Assembly (NCBI RefSeq): GCF_030758295.1
Contig: NZ_CP132335.1
Location: forward strand, 620,001-684,000
DNA: 64,000 nucleotides
Reading direction: 5' to 3'
Source of the DNA: Pararhizobium sp. IMCC21322
GTDB lineage: Bacteria; Pseudomonadota; Alphaproteobacteria; Rhizobiales; GCA-2746425
Made by a program: the position numbers and the translations under genes
In this document: positions 41,576-50,889 of the stretch, in pieces
How positions within the stretch are numbered: the first letter of the stretch is position 1
How the letters are laid out: each line of letters starts with the position of its first letter
The notes under the pieces: generated by a model
Seen by the model: the letters and a program-made list of their open reading frames with translations, nothing else
What the model was told of the DNA's origin: nothing
Databases searched by the model: none

Positions 41576-44500
41576 ATGCTGGCCGGTTGGGTCGTCGTTG
41601 CGACGGCACTATTTTACATTGTGCTTCTGTTTCTGGTTGCAACCTATGGCGATCGCGCATCACGACGCAAGTCGCGCTCCAACCCGGGATTTGCTCAGCG
41701 TTTTTCTGCACGACCCACACTCTATGCGCTCTCTTTGGCCGTTTATTGCACCAGCTGGACGTTTTTCGGCTCGGTTGGCCTGGCAGCCAGAACGGGATGG
41801 GACTTCATCGGCATCTACACCGGCCCCATACTCGTCTTCACTGTGGGCTATCCATTGGTGCGCCACATTGTTGCCGTTTCCAAAACCGAGCGCATCACAT
41901 CTGTCGCGGATTTCATTTCCGCGCGTTATGGCAAAAGCCAGACCGTGGCCATGGTCGCAACCCTGATCGCGGTTGTAGGTTCGGTTCCTTATATTGCCCT
42001 GCAATTGAAAGCCGTCTCGACATCTCTGGCAGCAACAGTGCTGCGAACGGAGAGCGGTCAGGCAGCAGATTTATCCGTGCCGATTATCGGCGACGTCGCA
42101 TTGCTTGTGGCCATTGCAATGGCGCTCTTTGCGGTCCTGTTTGGAACCCGGCACAGCGATGCGACAGAGCACCAGGAAGGTCTGATGCTGGCTGTGGCCA
42201 CGGAAAGTGTGGTCAAGCTGATTGCCTTTGTCAGTGTTGGCGTATTTGTCCTGACAATCCTGTATGACGGGCCTGCCGATCTGTTCCAGGCCGCCGCTGA
42301 CGCAGGCAACATTCTGCCGCTTTATGAAGGGCCCCTGAATTGGGGGCAATTGGCTGTTTTCACGCTGCTCAGCAGCTTTGCTGTCTTGCTGTTGCCTCGG
42401 CAATTCCATGTCACCGTCGTGGAGAACAACAATGCCAGCGAGTTGAAGCGGGCTGTCTGGCTGTTTCCACTGTATCTGCTGGCCATCAATCTGTTCGTGG
42501 TCCCCATTGCAATTGCGGGTCGGTTGACCCTGGGGCCGGATGTGAGCGCTGATCTGTTCGTGGTCGCTCTTCCGCTCTCCACCCAATCGGTGGGCTTTGT
42601 CATCATCGCCTTTATCGGTGGTCTTTCTGCCGCCACAGCCATGGTTATTGTGGCAGCTGTTGCGCTGTCGATCATGATTTCCAATCAGATTGTCCTTCCG
42701 ATCCTGTTGCGTCGTTCACCCGAAAAATTTGCTGGTTGGGACATGACCCGGACCGTATTGGTGGTGCGCCGGATTGCTATTTTTTTCGTGCTGGCGCTGG
42801 GCTATCTGTATTATGAACTGGCCGGTGACAGTGCAGCGCTGGCGTCCATCGGATTGTTGTCATTTGCCGCCATTGCGCAACTGGCTCCAGCTTTTCTGGG
42901 TGGGTTGTTCTGGCGTGGTGCAACGGCGCGCGGCGCTGTTGCCGCAATGGTGATGGGGTTCGCGGTCTGGTTTTACACACTGCTGCTGCCAAGCTTTGCC
43001 CATAGCAGCGGCGCTTTGGCGGCACTGCTGGCAGAGGGACCTTTTCAATTGTCCTGGCTGCGCCCCGAACATTTGTTTGGCAGTGATCTGCCACCACTCA
43101 CTCACGGGGTACTTTGGTCTCTTGCCGCCAATGTATTTGGCTATGTCGCTTTGTCCCTGACGCGGCAACCATTGCCACTGGAACGGCTGCAGGCGGACAG
43201 CTTTGTGCATAACAATCTGCCAAACACGGGCACCTTGCTGGCCCAGCGCAAATCCTGGCGTGGAAATGTAACAGTCGAGGAATTGCAGCAGACGATTTCC
43301 CGTTATCTTGGATCGGAACGCACGGAACGCGCCTTCAAGGCCTATGCAAAAGACAATCGTGTTGATCTGACACCATACATTCTGGCGGACTCTGCGCTGA
43401 TCAGCCACTCCGAGCAATTGTTGGCGTCCGCCATCGGAGCAGCGTCTTCGCGGCTGGTCCTGTCCCTGCTTATGCAGAAAACTGACGCCAAAGGGCGTGT
43501 CCCGATTGGGCTTTTGGATGATGCCTCACAGGCGATTCAATACAACAGAGACCTGCTGCAAAGCGCGTTGGATCATGTGTGGCAGGGCATTGCCGTGTTT
43601 GACATCAATCTGCGTCTGATTTGCTGGAACCAGCATTTCAGAGGGTTCCTGAACCTGCCAACCGAGTTTGGTCAGGTTGGCACCTCTCTTGGCGATGTTG
43701 TGCGTTTTGGGGTTGAGAACGGCCACTACGGATCAGGCAATCCTGCAACCATGATTGACAGCCGCCTGAAGCAATTGGTGGAAGCACCGAGTATCTTTGA
43801 AGAGACGTTTCAACCAACCGGCCAAATTCTGGAAGTGCGCACCAACCGCATGCCCGATGGCGGCATAGTGGTGACCTATACAGATGTCAGCGAGCGGGCA
43901 GCCAGCAAGCGCACGCTGGAAGAGGTCAATCATGCTCTGGAAGAGAGGGTCAAGGTGCGAACTGAAGAGCTGACCCAGCTGAATGCGCAGCTGGAACACG
44001 CCAGCCAGATGGCCCACGAAGCGAATGTCGGCAAAACAAAATTCCTCGCGGCTGCCGGTCACGATATTCTCCAGCCGCTGAATGCTGCCCGGCTTTACAC
44101 AACGGCGTTGGGTGAGCTTCTGACCGATGAAAGTCATCTGAAAAGCGCTCATAATATTGAAGCGGCTTTGGGATCGGTTGAAGACATTTTAAGCGCGTTG
44201 CTGGATATTTCCCGGCTTGATGCGGGCGCCACAACCACGGAGATCACCGTGGTGTCGCTGGACGATTTACTGGAGAAGCTGCAGGTTGAATTTTCGCCGA
44301 TGGCGGAAGCCAAAGACCTGACATTTCATGTGATCAAAAGTCGGCTACATGTGCGCTCTGACAGACGCTTGCTGCGCCGATTGCTGCAGAACCTTATTTC
44401 AAATGCCATCAAATACACGCCGCAAGGGCGTGTGACCGTCGGCTGCCGCCGACACGATCACACCACAACGCTGCATATCTATGACACGGGCATAGGGATT

Positions 44501-45163
44501 CCGCTTTCCAAGCAAAAAGAGATATTCGGAGAATTTCAGCGGCTGGAATCCGGAATAAAGGAGGGCCCGGGCCTGGGTCTGGGTCTGTCAATTGTTGAGC
44601 GTCTTTCTGACATTTTGAAACACCCGATAAGTCTTGAATCGCGCATCGGCATGGGAACACGTTTTTCAGTGACAATGCCGATTGCCCAAGCCGTCGCGCT
44701 GCCGCAAACGGCAGCATCAAAACCCGTGGCACCGCTGGCCCGGTTGGAAGGAACGCTGATCCTGTGCATCGACAATGAAGTCCAGATTCTGGATGGAATG
44801 CGCAATCTGCTGGAAGGGTGGGGCTGCAGAGTGTTGATCGCCTCCAATCAGGACGAGGCGACCCAGGTCATTGAAGCAGAGCGCAAACGGTCCGGCGATT
44901 TACCTGATGTCATTCTGGTGGATTATCATCTTGACGGTGACATACGGGGTGTTGAAGTGCTGGCAAGACTGCGCTGGCGCTTTAAAAGTGGCTTGCCTGC
45001 CGTATTGATCACAGCAGACAGGACGGCGTTTGTCAGAGATGAAGCGGCGAGGAAAGATATGCCGATCCTGAACAAACCTTTGAAACCAGCCGCGCTGCGC
45101 AGCCTGTTACAACAATTGGCGCGCACCGGTCATCCCAAAACCAACGCCCCTGCAGCGGAGTAG
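41576..45163 (+). CDS. Hybrid histidine kinase with SLC5 transporter-like sensor domain (CrbS/CbrA-like)
   Basis: This 1195-residue membrane kinase has four parts. Residues about 1-570 form a sodium/solute symporter (SLC5) domain with about 13 membrane segments. A linker and a PAS domain (about 655-770, HVWQGIAVFDINLRLICWNQ) follow, then a short coiled coil. The kinase core has phospho-His829 (AAGHDILQPLNAARLY) and an ATPase domain (NLISNAIKYT, DTGIGIP, GLGLGLSIVERL). The C-terminal receiver has phospho-acceptor Asp1116 (LVDYHLDG). This architecture matches CrbS, the acetate-switch kinase. GGGAGGAGAAGGGA precedes the ATG. A LuxR-type regulator and a symporter pair lie next to it. Confidence 0.94.
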   Translation: MLAGWVVVATALFYIVLLFLVATYGDRASRRKSRSNPGFAQRFSARPTLYALSLAVYCTSWTFFGSVGLAARTGWDFIGIYTGPILVFTVGYPLVRHIVAVSKTERITSVADFISARYGKSQTVAMVATLIAVVGSVPYIALQLKAVSTSLAATVLRTESGQAADLSVPIIGDVALLVAIAMALFAVLFGTRHSDATEHQEGLMLAVATESVVKLIAFVSVGVFVLTILYDGPADLFQAAADAGNILPLYEGPLNWGQLAVFTLLSSFAVLLLPRQFHVTVVENNNASELKRAVWLFPLYLLAINLFVVPIAIAGRLTLGPDVSADLFVVALPLSTQSVGFVIIAFIGGLSAATAMVIVAAVALSIMISNQIVLPILLRRSPEKFAGWDMTRTVLVVRRIAIFFVLALGYLYYELAGDSAALASIGLLSFAAIAQLAPAFLGGLFWRGATARGAVAAMVMGFAVWFYTLLLPSFAHSSGALAALLAEGPFQLSWLRPEHLFGSDLPPLTHGVLWSLAANVFGYVALSLTRQPLPLERLQADSFVHNNLPNTGTLLAQRKSWRGNVTVEELQQTISRYLGSERTERAFKAYAKDNRVDLTPYILADSALISHSEQLLASAIGAASSRLVLSLLMQKTDAKGRVPIGLLDDASQAIQYNRDLLQSALDHVWQGIAVFDINLRLICWNQHFRGFLNLPTEFGQVGTSLGDVVRFGVENGHYGSGNPATMIDSRLKQLVEAPSIFEETFQPTGQILEVRTNRMPDGGIVVTYTDVSERAASKRTLEEVNHALEERVKVRTEELTQLNAQLEHASQMAHEANVGKTKFLAAAGHDILQPLNAARLYTTALGELLTDESHLKSAHNIEAALGSVEDILSALLDISRLDAGATTTEITVVSLDDLLEKLQVEFSPMAEAKDLTFHVIKSRLHVRSDRRLLRRLLQNLISNAIKYTPQGRVTVGCRRHDHTTTLHIYDTGIGIPLSKQKEIFGEFQRLESGIKEGPGLGLGLSIVERLSDILKHPISLESRIGMGTRFSVTMPIAQAVALPQTAASKPVAPLARLEGTLILCIDNEVQILDGMRNLLEGWGCRVLIASNQDEATQVIEAERKRSGDLPDVILVDYHLDGDIRGVEVLARLRWRFKSGLPAVLITADRTAFVRDEAARKDMPILNKPLKPAALRSLLQQLARTGHPKTNAPAAE

Positions 45164-45282
45164 GCTGCATGAACAAATTACGCTCCAGCATCATCCGCAG
45201 TTGATCTTCCTGGAAGAATGCCGGGAACTACAGGCAACAGCAATCTCATGGGCTGGGCAGCACTGAGTTGGCAAAACTGTGC

Positions 45283-45963
45283 TTAGTTGGCGGTGTCGCC
45301 CCCTGCGGTAGTACCCTGCCATTGACCGGCTTCAATCCTGGCTGCAGCAATCACGGCCTGGGTTCGACTGTCGACATTGAGTTTTTGTAAAATGGCTGAC
45401 ACATGCGCCTTGATTGTCGCTTCCGAAACGCTGAGTTCATAAGCAATCTGCTTGTTCAGCAAGCCTTCACTTAACATCATCAGAACTCTGACCTGCTGAG
45501 GTGTCAGCGTGGAGAGGCGCGCTACCATATTTGCGGTTTCATCATCAATCGGAGCGTCGGGATCATAGTCGTCCGGCAGCCAGATTGCGCCGCCCAGCAC
45601 GGCATCAATCGCTTCTCGCATCACGTCAATGCCCATCGACTTTGGAATGAAACCGCTGGCACCCAGCTCCATACAGTGGCGCATTGTCAGCGGGTCTTCC
45701 TTGCCGGAAACAACAATAAGCGGGACAGCGGGATATTGCGCCCGCAAATACATCAGGCCCGAAAATCCCCGTGCACCCGGCATCGACAGATCAAACAGAA
45801 TGAGGTCGGTGTCAGGTTGCGCATCAAGGCTCGCCGTCACTTCATCCAGAGTGCCAGCTTCATGAATAGATGCATCGCTGAACAAGCCTTCCACCGCCTG
45901 CCGCAATGCACCGCGGAACAGTGGATGGTCATCTGCAATAATAATGTGCTGAAGATTTGTCAT
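45283..45963 (-). CDS. LuxR/NarL-family response regulator (CrbR-like)
   Basis: This 226-residue two-domain regulator has a receiver with acidic pair Asp11-Asp12, phospho-acceptor Asp58 (LILFDLSMPGARGFSG) and conserved Lys in FIPKSMG. It is followed by a LuxR-type helix-turn-helix near residues 150-210 (LTPQQVRVLMMLSEGLLNKQ, SVSEATIKAHVSAILQKLNV). It is convergent with the hybrid kinase gene and divergent from the DUF4212/symporter genes, with about 290 bases between. By analogy with CrbR it is the likely output of the neighbouring kinase and may control the symporter operon. Confidence 0.92.
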   Translation of the reverse strand: MTNLQHIIIADDHPLFRGALRQAVEGLFSDASIHEAGTLDEVTASLDAQPDTDLILFDLSMPGARGFSGLMYLRAQYPAVPLIVVSGKEDPLTMRHCMELGASGFIPKSMGIDVMREAIDAVLGGAIWLPDDYDPDAPIDDETANMVARLSTLTPQQVRVLMMLSEGLLNKQIAYELSVSEATIKAHVSAILQKLNVDSRTQAVIAAARIEAGQWQGTTAGGDTAN

Positions 45964-46255
45964 ATTCTGTGCCTAAGCTTGCAGATGTAAGCCCCGACAC
46001 ACTCCCCCATATTTTGTTATATGCGTGTCAAGCATTGAGACTGTTTTGTAGCACAACAGGCAAAAAATGCACGTCCGGTTCACACAAATCACCCTGTATT
46101 GCGCCTCATAGGACTGGCAGGCAAAGACAAACGGCAGGAATTGCGTTAGAAAACCCATATTGGCCGGGGCCTGCGGCGGTATGATTCGTCGCGGAGCGTT
46201 GGTTGGCGAAGTGATTCCGTCCCAGAACACAGATACAGAGTACCGGCAAGGCAGA

Positions 46256-46669
46256 ATGTCAAAACCCTATTGGCGCTCAGCAACATTAAGAAACTGGCTT
46301 ATGGCCCTGTTGATTCTGACGGCCCTTTTTGGCGCGCCACTGGCGGCTGCCCGATTGCCGTCAGACCTGATCATGGGCCTGCCGGCAACGCTGGTATTTT
46401 TTGCCATTGGGATGCCCCTGCTATTTTTGATTTTGGCCATTTTCAAGATCAGCCTCCAACATGGTCTCGATCGAAACTATGAACTGGACAGGGAAGATCA
46501 GTTGCTGCGCAGGCGCGTACCAAAGCGCCTCAAATCCTTTCCGGTCAAAGCCATCGATGTGCCTGACCCGGATATCCCTGTTACCAAAAGCAAGCAGTCT
46601 GACGACGATGCAAAGCTGCATGAGATGACCGACATTAGCCAGAACAGCCGAACGCAGGTGGCTGAATAA
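46256..46669 (+). CDS. DUF4212-like small subunit of sodium/solute symporter
   Basis: This 137-residue protein has two membrane segments (about residues 13-35 and 42-65) and a polar, Lys/Asp-rich cytoplasmic tail. The start MSKPYWRSATLRNWLMALL and the sequence after the second span (HGLDRNYELDRED) follow the DUF4212 pattern, though the tail is longer than usual. Such proteins are encoded directly before SSS-family symporters and are thought to be accessory subunits. Here the stop overlaps the symporter start (TAATG), supporting a complex. The start is taken at the family-like MSKPYW; a frame 32 residues longer exists. Confidence 0.82.
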   Translation: MSKPYWRSATLRNWLMALLILTALFGAPLAAARLPSDLIMGLPATLVFFAIGMPLLFLILAIFKISLQHGLDRNYELDREDQLLRRRVPKRLKSFPVKAIDVPDPDIPVTKSKQSDDDAKLHEMTDISQNSRTQVAE

Positions 46670-48483
46670 TGCGGCTTCGGGTTCTCAATTCCTTCCTGCT
46701 TGGCACCATTATTCTGCTTGGAATTCTTGGCCTCCTGGAGCGGCTTGGCCTCTCCAGTGATCTTGTAACCCGCCTTCTGTTTGCGCTGCTGCTTGTGTCA
46801 CTGCTGTTTTCCGGCGTGCGGGCGCGCAGCGTTCGCACTACCGATATGTTTGTTGATGGCTACCGCATGACGCCCATGCCAAACGGGCTTGCCATGGCGA
46901 TGATTGCCACCGGCGCTCTGGGCTACAGTTTTTGGCCAGGTGACGTGTTCGCCAATCAATTGAGTGGATTTACAGTTCCGCTGGGCGTTGTTGGCGGCGT
47001 GGCGTTGATGGGCGCCCTGTTTGTTCCGTTTCTGCGGCGCGCGGATGTATTAACTCCCATGGAGTTGTTGCAGCAACGCTTCAACTCCCGCACTTTATTA
47101 TTGTTGGCCACCGTCATTTCAGCGGTCGCGATCATCAGCGTCCTTATCGGACAGATTTCTTTCCTGTTCGGCCTCAGCGCCCGTTTCACAACGGTGTCCG
47201 CAAATTCGGCGCTGATTGTCATTCTGGTTGGTGTTTCACTGCCGCTGGTGCTGGGCGGTATGCGGGCTGCAAGCTGGCTGCAGATGACAATGGCCGTGCT
47301 GGTGGGCTTTGGCTTTTTATTGTTTTTGGCATGGATTGCGTTCGATCTGACGGGCCTGCCGATGCCTCATCTGTCGGCCAGTGATGCCTGGACCGCAACC
47401 CGATTGCTGCAGGAAGATGCCGTGGCACGGCAATTGGCTCAGCCGTCGGATGTCAGTTGGCTCGAAATTCTGCCGACCGACTGGCGGGCGGTCAGCCTTG
47501 GCATGGTTGGTGTCGCGCTCGGCGTAAGCGCATTTCCCCCACTTCTGGCGCGCGCTCAAACCACACGAACCGCCAAGGAAAGCGATTCCAGCATCGGCTG
47601 GGCTCTGGTGTTTCTTCTGGCACTTGTCTGCACCTTGCCGGTCTATGCAATCTTTCTGAAGTACCAGATCACGCAATCAATCACCGGCATGTCAGTCATC
47701 GCTCTGGGGCGTGAAGCGCCTTTTCTGTTTTCCGCGACATCAGGTGTGTCCCTGTGCGGCACCGCAGTGTCAAACTTGCAGGACTTCATTACGGCCTGTG
47801 GTGATGGCCACAGATTGACCGCGTCGGATTTGCAGATTTCGCCAATCGCATTCATGACGGCTCTGCCGGACATCATTGCCGGCCTCGGGCGGCCTGTTCC
47901 GCAAACTATGGCTGCAATGCTGGCTTGCGGAGCGCTGGCAGCCTTGGTGGCGGTTGTGTCTGCCTGTCAGATTTCCCTGTCGCATCATGTGGCACTTGAT
48001 CTTTATGCCAAGTTTCTGGGCACCAGCGCTCCTATGAGCCGCATTGTTTTTCTGGTGCGTTTGTCAGTGCTGTTGGTGGCCTTTGGCATTTATTGGCTTT
48101 TCACCTGGCCACCGCTTGGGCCGTTTTTACAGCAACCGGAAACACTGATACTGGCTGGACTTGCTCTGGCAGCTGGCGGCCTGTTCCCGTCCTTTTTACT
48201 TGGAATCTGGGTTGGTCGAGCCGGGCAGATAGCGGCTCTGGGAGCCATGATTGTGGGAACAGCCATCACCATTGCAATGTTGGGTGTTTTGATAGGGCTT
48301 GATCAATTTGACAGGGTCGCTGCAGAACTGCTGCCGCTTATTGGTGAAACCTATCCTATTGCGGCAGCGGGCCTGCCGGGCGCGATTATCGGTCTGGTGA
48401 CAGGTCTCGTGCTTTCGGTTGTGGCACCGACCAGGAAGCCGGATATCATCAGTGCCAGACTAAGTGGCCAATCCGAGATCTGA
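46669..48483 (+). CDS. Sodium:solute symporter family (SSS) permease, ActP-like
   Basis: This 604-residue inner-membrane symporter has about 13-14 hydrophobic segments. Features of the family include SVRTTDMFVDGYRMTPMPNG at the start of the core (residues about 57-75), the sodium-site helix with MIATGALGYSF, and GGMRAASWLQMTMAVLVG. Paired with the DUF4212 protein, members carry acetate or other small carboxylates. The neighbouring CrbS/CrbR-like pair fits acetate-type uptake, but the substrate is inferred. The stop is followed within 15 bases by a fragment of the repeat described at 26.3 kb. Confidence 0.88.
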   Translation: MRLRVLNSFLLGTIILLGILGLLERLGLSSDLVTRLLFALLLVSLLFSGVRARSVRTTDMFVDGYRMTPMPNGLAMAMIATGALGYSFWPGDVFANQLSGFTVPLGVVGGVALMGALFVPFLRRADVLTPMELLQQRFNSRTLLLLATVISAVAIISVLIGQISFLFGLSARFTTVSANSALIVILVGVSLPLVLGGMRAASWLQMTMAVLVGFGFLLFLAWIAFDLTGLPMPHLSASDAWTATRLLQEDAVARQLAQPSDVSWLEILPTDWRAVSLGMVGVALGVSAFPPLLARAQTTRTAKESDSSIGWALVFLLALVCTLPVYAIFLKYQITQSITGMSVIALGREAPFLFSATSGVSLCGTAVSNLQDFITACGDGHRLTASDLQISPIAFMTALPDIIAGLGRPVPQTMAAMLACGALAALVAVVSACQISLSHHVALDLYAKFLGTSAPMSRIVFLVRLSVLLVAFGIYWLFTWPPLGPFLQQPETLILAGLALAAGGLFPSFLLGIWVGRAGQIAALGAMIVGTAITIAMLGVLIGLDQFDRVAAELLPLIGETYPIAAAGLPGAIIGLVTGLVLSVVAPTRKPDIISARLSGQSEI

Positions 48484-48496
48484 TTTTCGGGCCGAA

Positions 48497-48541
48497 CGCA
48501 AATCCGGTCAAACGTTGCCGTATAAACAAGAAAAGCCCTAG
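48497..48541. repeat. Right-end-only copy of the 288-bp element
   Basis: About 45 bases match the right end of the 26262-26549 element (same order, including the run AAATCCGGTCAAACGTT and the ATAAACAAGAAA arm), with a few substitutions. No left arm is found nearby. The last bases carry the stop codon of the minus-strand gene that follows, just as the left end of the full element carries a stop codon. Confidence 0.7.
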
Positions 48542-48837
48542 TTTGCTAGAGCTGTGCGCAGTCGGGTTAGGCCGCGCAAGACAAACCACAATGCGGTCAC
48601 AACATTTCCAAGAACGAAGATCGGCAGCAGCCAGATAAGCGCCACCTTCTTGTCGGGTTCAGCGTAGAAAATCACCACTGCGGACAGCAGAAAGCCCAGA
48701 TACAAATCCACCATGGAAACAATGCCCCATGGCTTGCCAAGAAGAAATTCTCCTGCAGCGCCAAAATCACCAGCGGCAATGGCCCAAAAAATGAGGCCTG
48801 TCAGAAGCAGACCAAGGCCACTGATCAAAACTTTCAT
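48538..48837 (-). CDS. DUF1475-like small membrane protein
   Basis: This 99-residue protein has three hydrophobic segments (about 3-24, 40-60 and 66-88). The pattern MVDLYLGFLLSAVVIFYAEP followed by LPIFVLGNVVTALWFVLRG resembles DUF1475. The function is unknown. It ends inside the partial repeat at 48497-48541 and begins 15 bases after the coiled-coil secreted protein gene on the same strand, so the two are probably co-transcribed. Confidence 0.7.
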   Translation of the reverse strand: MKVLISGLGLLLTGLIFWAIAAGDFGAAGEFLLGKPWGIVSMVDLYLGFLLSAVVIFYAEPDKKVALIWLLPIFVLGNVVTALWFVLRGLTRLRTALAN

Positions 48838-48852
48838 ACATGCATCATGGCG

Positions 48853-49263
48853 CTATTGGGCCATGTCCTTTTTCATATCCTGCACCATTCCAAAAAATCG
48901 GCGCATAAACTTCTCACTGGTATCTAGAGCGTCTTCAAGTTCGGTCAAATCCGGCCTGTCGAGCTTCTCGGCTTCCAATTGTGCCACACGGTCTTCAAGA
49001 TCCGCAACGCGGCCAGCCAGCGAGGCATCAGCTCCGGATGATTGAACTTCAATGGCTGTGCATTGCCAGACGCTGTTGTCCTGCTCGCAGCGCGCAATAG
49101 CGCCATTTTCCAGGTCTACGCGCAAATAGGCTTTTCCACCGTTCTCATTCAGCTCGATCATCTGAAACCGTTCTGCCTGCGCTGCAGCCGCGCTGAGTGC
49201 GAAAATGGTAACAACAGTCGCCGCCACTAACCGGCCGACCGGCCGTTTTATGAAGCTTTTCAT
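48853..49263 (-). CDS. Secreted protein with C-terminal coiled coil, unknown
   Basis: This 136-residue protein has a signal peptide (ending AAAAQA-ERF, about residue 30), a small domain with two cysteines (ARCEQDNSVWQC) and a C-terminal heptad-rich helix (LAGRVADLEDRVAQLEAEKL). The start is taken at MKSFIKRP because AAGGAGACC lies just before it; a frame five residues longer would include this ribosome binding site. The coiled coil suggests a periplasmic oligomer. I do not recognise the family. It shares an operon with the DUF1475-like gene. Confidence 0.72.
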   Translation of the reverse strand: MKSFIKRPVGRLVAATVVTIFALSAAAAQAERFQMIELNENGGKAYLRVDLENGAIARCEQDNSVWQCTAIEVQSSGADASLAGRVADLEDRVAQLEAEKLDRPDLTELEDALDTSEKFMRRFFGMVQDMKKDMAQ

Positions 49264-49416
49264 GATGGTCTCCTTCAAATATGGGCTTTTTGCTGCTCAC
49301 TATCAGCCGTGAAGATGGCAAGGTCGTGATTGACAGGCAGCGTTGTATTTTGGTTCAACAAATATGGGCGTTGGGGTCCAATCAATGTGGACCATATTTC
49401 GGGCAAAGCATTTTTC

Positions 49417-49776
49417 ATGAATGACAGATTTATCTTTAAATTATTGACGCAGGATCAATGGCAGTCCTTTCAGGCGGAAATGACATTCAAAGGTGCGCCG
49501 GTTGATCTTGCAGATGGGTATATTCATTTTTCTAGCCGCAAGCAGGTGGCGGAGACAGCACAAAAATATTTTGCCGACGAGCCGGGAGTTGTCTTGGCCG
49601 AAATTGCGGTTGATACCCTGCCACAGTCGCTGAAATGGGAACCGGCGCGCAAGGGCGCGCTCTTCCCGCATCTTTATGCAGATCTGCCATTGGCAAGTGT
49701 GGGCCGACACTGTGTTCTGACCCGCAGTGAAGATAGCCGTTTTCAGTTTCCAGTCTGGGCACAGGCTAACGCATGA
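49417..49776 (+). CDS. DUF952 family protein
   Basis: This 119-residue cytoplasmic protein of the DUF952 family has MNDRFIFKLLTQDQWQSFQ, DLADGYIHFSSRKQVAET, LKWEPARKGALFPHLYADLP and a C-terminal Pro/Trp end. The conserved Gly-Tyr-Ile-His-Phe-Ser motif is the family hallmark. The function is unknown. The gene overlaps pyrD by four bases (ATGA), an arrangement common in rhizobia. The start is placed at the family-typical Met; a frame 29 residues longer has no family similarity. Confidence 0.88.
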   Translation: MNDRFIFKLLTQDQWQSFQAEMTFKGAPVDLADGYIHFSSRKQVAETAQKYFADEPGVVLAEIAVDTLPQSLKWEPARKGALFPHLYADLPLASVGRHCVLTRSEDSRFQFPVWAQANA

Positions 49777-50858
49777 GCGCTTTTCTGCAAATTATTGCGC
49801 AACGGGGGCTCAAATTGCTGGGTCCGGAATTGGCGCATGATGTCAGCATCAAGGCGCTCCGCTCCGGGTTGTTTCCCAAAAGCGCCGTCAAGGATGATCC
49901 GCGGCTTGCCGTTCAAATTCTTGGGCAGCGTTTCCCCAACCCGATCGGCATGGCGGCAGGTTTTGACAAAAATGCACTGGTGTATAATCCGTTGCTGCAA
50001 ATGGGATTTGGCTTTGCAGAAGCGGGAACAGTAACGCCGCTGGCGCAGTCCGGCAATGCAAGTCCCCGCGCGTTTCGCCTGCGCGATCATGAAGCCATTA
50101 TCAACCGCTACGGCTTCAACAATGAGGGCATGGAGGCTTTTGAACAAAGGTTACAGGAAACGCCCCCCGCCGGTATTTTGGGCATCAATGTTGGTGCCAA
50201 CAAGAACACTGAAGACAAGGCTGCCGATTATGCAGCCTGTATTCGCAAGCTTGCGCCCTTGGCCTCATACATCACTGTCAATATCTCATCTCCCAACACG
50301 CCCGGCTTGCGCGCATTGCAGGTTGGCGATGCATTGGATGATCTGCTGGCGCGGGTGGTCGAGGCACGCGATGAGGCCGTGCGCGGCAATCTGCCAAAGC
50401 CATTATTGTTGAAGATTGCGCCGGATGTCAGCGAACATCAATTGGACGCCATTGTGCATTCTGTCGCCAGGCATCGGTTGGAAGGCATGATTGTGTCGAA
50501 CACAACGCTGGACCGCAGCAAGGTCAAGGATGCCCGCCACGCCAAACAGGCAGGCGGCCTTTCAGGGGCACCTTTGTTTGACCGCGCCACCATTTTGCTG
50601 GCCAAAACGCGTGAGCGTGTGGGGCCGCTGCTGCCCATTATTGGCGTTGGCGGCATTTCCACGGGTGCGCAGGGCTTGCAGAAGCTGGAGGCCGGGGCCA
50701 ACCTCATTCAGCTTTATACCGGAATGGTGTATCACGGCCTGCCGCTGCTACAGGATATCAAGGCGCACATGGTGGCTGAACTGGATAAGCAGAATGTGTC
50801 GCGTGTCTCGGTACTGACCGGCAGCAACATGCGCGAATGGGCCGCCAAATCCTTTTAG
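49773..50858 (+). CDS. pyrD: Dihydroorotate dehydrogenase (quinone), class 2
   Basis: This 361-residue membrane-associated FMN enzyme of pyrimidine synthesis oxidises dihydroorotate to orotate with quinone. Class 2 hallmarks are an N-terminal amphipathic extension (about 1-40), IGMAAGFDKNALV, NRYGFNNEGME, and the catalytic Ser motif VNISSPNTPGLR near residue 172. LLKIAPD, IVSNTTLDRS, GGLSGAPLF and the FMN-phosphate stretch IIGVGGISTGAQ with LIQLYTGMVYHG follow. The length is normal for the family. Confidence 0.97.
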   Translation: MSAFLQIIAQRGLKLLGPELAHDVSIKALRSGLFPKSAVKDDPRLAVQILGQRFPNPIGMAAGFDKNALVYNPLLQMGFGFAEAGTVTPLAQSGNASPRAFRLRDHEAIINRYGFNNEGMEAFEQRLQETPPAGILGINVGANKNTEDKAADYAACIRKLAPLASYITVNISSPNTPGLRALQVGDALDDLLARVVEARDEAVRGNLPKPLLLKIAPDVSEHQLDAIVHSVARHRLEGMIVSNTTLDRSKVKDARHAKQAGGLSGAPLFDRATILLAKTRERVGPLLPIIGVGGISTGAQGLQKLEAGANLIQLYTGMVYHGLPLLQDIKAHMVAELDKQNVSRVSVLTGSNMREWAAKSF

Positions 50859-50889
50859 TCGTGACTGAGTGACGGTCGCCTGGTGAATA

